Below are positions 53,652 to 57,870 of a DNA stretch of 57,870 nucleotides, piece by piece. Below the pieces are notes generated by a model. That model saw nothing but the letters and a program-made list of their open reading frames with translations. It was not told the DNA's origin and did not search any database. Position 1 is the first letter of the stretch. Every line of letters starts with the position of its first letter. The stretch is from positions 1-57,870 of the forward strand of contig CAUDXH010000013.1 of NCBI GenBank assembly GCA_958453305.1. The letters run 5' to 3'. Position numbers and translations under genes: made by a program. This stretch comes from an uncultured Bacteroides sp. Its GTDB lineage: Bacteria > Bacteroidota > Bacteroidia > Bacteroidales > Bacteroidaceae.

Positions 53652-54461
53652 TTATGCTCTGTTGATTAGTTCGCGCATGATGGTTGTCATATAAGGCTGA
53701 GCTTGGTCGGCAGCTTTCTGTACTTCTTCGTGTGATACTTCCACAATCTTGCCTTCCACTCCCAGGTCGGTGATTACTGAGATACCGAAAACTTTGATGC
53801 CGCAGTGGTTGGCAACGATGACTTCAGGTACGGTAGACATACCAACTGCATCTGCTCCCAGGATGCGGAACATCTTGTATTCTGCCGGAGTCTCAAAAGT
53901 AGGACCTTGGGTGCCGATATATACTCCTTGCTGCACTTTAATTTGTTTTTCCTTAGCAATTTCAAGAGCTTTGGCTATCAGTTCTTTTGAATAAGCTTCG
54001 CTCATATCCGGGAAACGCGGTCCGTAAGGTATGTTTTTTCCGCGGAGCGGGTGTTCAGGGAAGAAATTGATATGGTCAGTGATAATCATCAAGTCTCCGA
54101 TTTCAAAGTCGGGATTTGTTCCGCCGGATGCATTTGAAACAAACAAGGTTTTGATGCCTAATTCACGCATGACTCGGATGGGGAAGGTTACTTCTTTCAT
54201 GGAATAACCTTCATAGAAGTGGAATCGCCCCTGCATGGCCATGATAGGTTTTTCTCCTAATTTGCCAAAGATCAGCTTCCCGCTGTGACCTTCAACTGTT
54301 GATACGGGGAAGTTGGGGATTTCGGAATAGCTGATTTCGTATGCTTCGGTAATTTCATGTACTAAGCTGCCTAATCCGGTTCCTAAAATGATGGCAGTTT
54401 CGGGGTTAGTGTGCATTCTGCTTTTTAAGAAGGCCACTGTTTCTTGAATTTTGTCTGACAT
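53652..54461 (-). CDS. Purine nucleoside phosphorylase (trimeric, class II)
   Basis: I use ATG 54461 (MSDKIQETVAFL), 269 aa; a TTG two codons earlier is possible. Phosphate-binding ILGTGLGSL, VEGHSGKL, MQGRFHFYEGYS and the base-binding GPTFETPAEYKM with Glu, then ITDLGVEG, match class II PNP for inosine/guanosine. It overlaps the lpxK gene end by 56 bp in another frame. Confidence 0.94.
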   Translation of the reverse strand: MSDKIQETVAFLKSRMHTNPETAIILGTGLGSLVHEITEAYEISYSEIPNFPVSTVEGHSGKLIFGKLGEKPIMAMQGRFHFYEGYSMKEVTFPIRVMRELGIKTLFVSNASGGTNPDFEIGDLMIITDHINFFPEHPLRGKNIPYGPRFPDMSEAYSKELIAKALEIAKEKQIKVQQGVYIGTQGPTFETPAEYKMFRILGADAVGMSTVPEVIVANHCGIKVFGISVITDLGVEGKIVEVSHEEVQKAADQAQPYMTTIMRELINRA

Positions 54462-55527
54462 ACTCAATAATTTTTTGGTTAAATGATTGGTCGCTTTGGT
54501 TTAAAAATGCCACTTTGATGGGGAGCACATATGCGTTTCCTTTGATGTCGTTAGGAATCGAGGGGTAGCTGGTGAGCCGTGCTGCATCTTTTTCCGTGGT
54601 TATAATGAGACGCTTTCCAGAGGAAAGTTGTTCAAATTTCTGTTGTATTAATTTTATGTCATCTTCTGTGAAATCATGGTGGTCTGGAAATGTCAGCGGA
54701 TATACATGAGGGGTATATGCCGACAACTTCTTGATGAGGCTATGTGGAGATGCAATACCTGTGACCAATAAGATTTCACTGTCGTTTGTGAGCGACTGAA
54801 GATTTCTTCTGGAGGTGGGTGAGGTTAGTAGATATAAGTCATCGTATACGAATCGGGTGAAGTAGAGAGACTGCCCGGGCAGTGGGTTAAGCTTTTCACG
54901 TATGTGCTTTTGCTCATCGGGGCTCATCGTTTCCGGACATTTCGTTACAAGCAGAAGGTCGGCTCGTTTTTTTCCGTTTGCAGGCTCCCGGAGTCTTCCG
55001 GCGGGGAGAAGACAGTCGGAATAGATGGGACGGTTATAGTCAATGAGCAGTATGGACAGACCGGGTTTGACGTATCTGTGCTGGAAGGCATCGTCTAAGA
55101 CAATGACTTCAATTCCTAATTCGCTTTCCGGATCGGTGAGTTTGGTGATACCGTGGCACCGGTCGCGGTCAACTGCCATGTGAATGCTTGGGAACTTATG
55201 TTTCATTTGATAGGGTTCGTCTCCTATTTGTTCCATTGTGGTGAGAGGTGAAGCCAATACGAATCCTTTTGATTTTCGCTTGTATCCTCGGCTCAGTACG
55301 GCTGTGTTAAACTCTTTTTGTAGTAATTGTATCAAGTATTCGGTGTGCGGCGTTTTTCCCGTTCCGCCTACGGTGATGTTTCCTACACTGATTACGGGTA
55401 TAGGGAAGCGGGTTGACTTCAGTAAATGCAAGTCAAAAAGGAGATTCCTTATGACGACTCCCGTTCCGTATAGCAGGGCAAAGGGAAATAGGCATATGGA
55501 TAATAGAGACTTTAGAACTGAACTCAT
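54406..55527 (-). CDS. lpxK: Tetraacyldisaccharide 4'-kinase
   Basis: I start at ATG 55527 (MSSVLKSLLSICLFPF), 373 aa, 4 bp after the sppA stop. N-terminal membrane anchor, then the Walker A loop GGTGKTPHTEYL and DDAFQHRY, all diagnostic of LpxK. It phosphorylates the lipid A disaccharide at the 4' position. The C-terminus runs 56 bp into the PNP gene. Confidence 0.96.
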   Translation of the reverse strand: MSSVLKSLLSICLFPFALLYGTGVVIRNLLFDLHLLKSTRFPIPVISVGNITVGGTGKTPHTEYLIQLLQKEFNTAVLSRGYKRKSKGFVLASPLTTMEQIGDEPYQMKHKFPSIHMAVDRDRCHGITKLTDPESELGIEVIVLDDAFQHRYVKPGLSILLIDYNRPIYSDCLLPAGRLREPANGKKRADLLLVTKCPETMSPDEQKHIREKLNPLPGQSLYFTRFVYDDLYLLTSPTSRRNLQSLTNDSEILLVTGIASPHSLIKKLSAYTPHVYPLTFPDHHDFTEDDIKLIQQKFEQLSSGKRLIITTEKDAARLTSYPSIPNDIKGNAYVLPIKVAFLNQSDQSFNQKIIEYVRQNSRNSGLLKKQNAH

Positions 55528-55531
55528 AGAA

Positions 55532-57298
55532 TTAATGGATATAGAGATTGAATGGTAATCGTGTCTGGAGACGATCGCCATTTTGGATGTTTTTTATTGT
55601 AGCAAACCAATCATAATAACTGCTTCCGATTGTTTGGGCTATTTTACTGTGAATATAGGAATGGGCAGGCTCTTCTAAAAGCATAGAGAGGGCATCTGCT
55701 TTAGCGGGATAGGAAGTGGTGTGATAATCTTCCAGTCCGGCCAAGCGGGCTGCATGAGAAATGGCTGTGTCTAATCCTCCCAACTCATCTACCAGGTTTA
55801 ATTCTTTGGCCATTTCTCCGGTCCACACTCTTCCTCCGGCGATTTCTTTTAGTTGACTCAAAGGGATATTGCGTCCTTCTGCACACCGGCGGGTGAATAA
55901 ATCATATCCATCGTTTACCGTTTGCTGAATCAATGCTTTTTCTTCTTCATTAAGAGGTCTGTGAAGAGTTCCTAAATCGGAAAGTCGATTGGTTTTTACT
56001 CCGTCCCAGTGTAATCCTAGTTTATTGGTCAGCAGTTCAGATGCGTCTGGAAACATGCCGAAGATTCCGATAGAACCGGTAAGGGTGGTAGGAGAGGCTA
56101 TAATCATATGGGCCGGACATGAGATATAGTATCCGCCTGAGGCTGCATAATCTCCCATTGAAACTACGACTGTTTTTTGGGCTTTGAGTAAAGAAACCTC
56201 TCGCCATATCTGTTCTGAACCGTATGCACTTCCTCCCGGTGAGTTGATGCGGAGTACTACCGCCTTTATTTGTTCGTCTTCGCGGAGTCGACGCAGGTCT
56301 TTTGCCATTTTTTCGGAATTGATTCCTTCACCGTAATATCCTGTGCCATTGTCAATTTCCCCATACGCATAGTAAATGGCTATTTCGTTGTTCTTTTTTG
56401 GGGATATTGGTAAGGATTTGACATGAATCATTTCGTTGAGGCTTAAAGTGGAAAGCTTATCTGTTTCCTTACATCCTACAAGTGATTTCAGATAACTTAA
56501 TACTTCATCTTGATACATGAGGGTATCTGCTAATCCTTCTTCTATATAGCTGGAAGTTGCCTGGAAATCCATGTTCTTGTTTGCAAGTGAGTTCAGTTTT
56601 TCAACTGTCAGGTTGCGTGAACTGGAAATATCGGATAGTAAATCCTTCCATATCGACTGGATATATTCTTTTGTCTGATGGCGGTTTGCTTCGCTCATTT
56701 GGGTTTGTGTGAAAGGCTCTACTGCTGATTTGTAGTTGCCTACGCGGAAAATCTGCATGTTTATGCCGGCTTTCTGAAGTAGTTCTGTAAAAAACAGGGT
56801 TTGTGCTGATAATCCGTGCCACATGATATGCCCTGAAGGATTGATGATGATTTTATCGGCTGTACTTGCCAGATAGTAGCCTCCTTGAGTGTAGGTCCCG
56901 CTGTAGGCTATGATGAATTTTTCAGTTTGTTTGAAGTCTTGTAAAGCGTTGTGTATGGCTTTAAGTGAGGCTGGTGGATAACTGAATGATTTGAAGTTAA
57001 GATAGATTCCTTTGATTCGGTTGTCTTCTTTCGCCTTTTTTATGGAGCTGAGTATGTCGTCAAGCCCATAGGTGGTAATGTTTTCACCTAATAGCTGATC
57101 TATTGGGTTTGGAGTATAGCGTTCCACGAGATTACCTTCTATGTTTAAAACAAATATGGAGTTCTCTTTCACTGCTGTTTCTGCGCTTGAAGAGGTGATG
57201 AGGCTGGTTATGATTCCAAAGCAAATGATGGAGCAAACGAATCCTGCAATGAGAATGCCTGTAAGGGTAGCTAATATCGTTCGGAAAAAATCTTTCAT
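55532..57298 (-). CDS. sppA: Signal peptide peptidase SppA, 67-kDa type
   Basis: 588 aa, the double-domain form. One N-terminal membrane helix (about 8-34). The catalytic pair is Lys190 (GNYKSAVEPF) and Ser387 (MGDYAASGGYYIS), one in each half, as in E. coli SppA. It degrades cleaved signal peptides in the membrane. First gene of its operon. Confidence 0.96.
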   Translation of the reverse strand: MKDFFRTILATLTGILIAGFVCSIICFGIITSLITSSSAETAVKENSIFVLNIEGNLVERYTPNPIDQLLGENITTYGLDDILSSIKKAKEDNRIKGIYLNFKSFSYPPASLKAIHNALQDFKQTEKFIIAYSGTYTQGGYYLASTADKIIINPSGHIMWHGLSAQTLFFTELLQKAGINMQIFRVGNYKSAVEPFTQTQMSEANRHQTKEYIQSIWKDLLSDISSSRNLTVEKLNSLANKNMDFQATSSYIEEGLADTLMYQDEVLSYLKSLVGCKETDKLSTLSLNEMIHVKSLPISPKKNNEIAIYYAYGEIDNGTGYYGEGINSEKMAKDLRRLREDEQIKAVVLRINSPGGSAYGSEQIWREVSLLKAQKTVVVSMGDYAASGGYYISCPAHMIIASPTTLTGSIGIFGMFPDASELLTNKLGLHWDGVKTNRLSDLGTLHRPLNEEEKALIQQTVNDGYDLFTRRCAEGRNIPLSQLKEIAGGRVWTGEMAKELNLVDELGGLDTAISHAARLAGLEDYHTTSYPAKADALSMLLEEPAHSYIHSKIAQTIGSSYYDWFATIKNIQNGDRLQTRLPFNLYIH

Positions 57299-57321
57299 GG
57301 TTGTTGCGTTTTTAAGAAAAA

Positions 57322-57352
57322 CAAAGTTATTCTTTTTTGGCTGAAAAACAAA
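57322..57352 (-). promoter_or_regulatory. Promoter of sppA-lpxK-PNP-thiL
   Basis: On the minus strand TTTG (57352-57349), 19 nt, TAACTTTG (57329-57322): both elements of the Bacteroides consensus are perfect. Confidence 0.8.
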
Positions 57353-57870
57353 GGGTCGTTTAAGTTTCTTTGGGCTGAGGATGTTTGTGAGAATATGAAC
57401 TGGGTATTTATTTTTGAATAGGCTCTTTTATGTCATTGTGGAATAGTGGAGTATCTTGCATTTTTACTGGTTGGGTATGGGGAGCCTTGCGGGATTTTTC
57501 TATCTCTTATCGTTCGTGGATATTTGCCTTGTCGTTGCTGTGAATCTGTTTTGTCGTTTGGGTGAAAACGGTTAGGTGTTTATTTTCTCTTTCTTTGGTA
57601 ACTGAAGTGTATTTATTTCATCATCCCCGAAAACAGTTTTTGCAAAAATTGCCTGCATCCTGCATTTTTTTGAATTTAATTTATTGTTTATGATATTGTT
57701 ACCCAGTGCAGGGTGGCGTGTAGGACGGTGTAGGGCTCAGGGTTTCCCTGCACACGCCCTGCACTTTTCCTTATGCTGTGGAGGGGAAAGTAGAGTTTCA
57801 GGCTGTTTTTAAATAGCCTTTGATTCCTGTTTTTCGCCTTCTCCGCCTGTGTTTTTCTGTCTTCTTCCGT
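57353..57870. other. Intergenic region at window end
   Basis: No gene recognised. It contains the second copy of the GTGTAGG repeat (next entry); otherwise T-rich DNA without a clear open frame. Confidence 0.5.
57706..57764. repeat. Dispersed GTGTAGG repeat, copy 2, with inverted arms
   Basis: GTGTAGGACGGTGTAGG (57718-57734) is the reverse complement of the core at 22987-23003. It lies between GTGCAGGGTGGCGTG (57706-57720) and CACGCCCTGCAC (57753-57764), which are near-complementary and could form a stem. Confidence 0.6.

Overview
The window is chromosomal DNA of a gut Bacteroidales bacterium (Bacteroides or Phocaeicola type). The evidence is a SusC/SusD polysaccharide utilisation locus, SusE-like and SusB-like proteins, a DUF6377 regulator, DUF4491 and DUF5009 proteins, the long bacteroidetal IspG, and several promoters of the Bacteroides form TTG-N19/20-TAnnTTTG. 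The left 23 kb is AT-rich accessory DNA. The right 34 kb is richer in GC and reads as ordinary core genome.

Accessory part. Positions 1-1071 hold the 3' portion of a sensor histidine kinase (HK1) with no response regulator after it. A decayed IS630-family element (1127-2219) follows. A minus-strand locus runs from 15237 to 2453: SusC, SusD, a SusE-like lipoprotein, a GH66 dextranase, a GH97 SusB-type alpha-glucosidase and, behind a terminator-like hairpin, a GH31 alpha-glucosidase. A DUF6377 membrane-bound regulator lies upstream. The enzymes point to dextran or another alpha-1,6-glucan: cut at the surface by GH66, imported by SusCD, finished in the periplasm by GH97 and GH31.

The most novel part is 17226-22962. 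It has four tiny minus-strand genes with double-glycine (GG) leader peptides, found by direct translation, and a fifth small membrane peptide. Next to them are an S41 peptidase remnant, a DUF3267 metalloprotease with its reading frame broken at an A7 run, a DUF3267-like protein that has lost the HExxH motif, and an 8-TM membrane protein. A divergently transcribed histidine kinase (HK2, broken at an A8 run) and an OmpR-type regulator complete it. Three minus-strand promoters share the same design: three 11-bp direct repeats ending exactly 22 nt before a TAnnTTT(G/A) element. One drives a 37-aa GG peptide divergent from HK2, one drives the GG-peptide operon, and one drives the DUF3267 operon. 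My reading is a peptide-pheromone three-component system controlling a class II-like bacteriocin and immunity locus. The GG-cleaving C39 exporter is not in the window.

Core part. In order: DUF5009 membrane protein, rpoN, PAP2-like protein, gcvH, purE, ispG; on the minus strand ribF, a HAD phosphatase and a Ca2+-type P-ATPase; tRNA-Met; an outer-membrane barrel, priA, PHP phosphoesterase, low-MW tyrosine phosphatase, anaerobic sulfatase-maturase; on the minus strand a 7TM-HD phosphodiesterase; gltX and waaA; on the minus strand Nudix, TPR and barrel genes; a small hypothetical, an Lrp/AsnC regulator and DUF4491; tRNA-Phe; on the minus strand sppA, lpxK, purine nucleoside phosphorylase and thiL. 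Intergenic curiosities include a 106-bp multi-hairpin palindrome before gltX and a dispersed inverted repeat near 22.99 and 57.72 kb.
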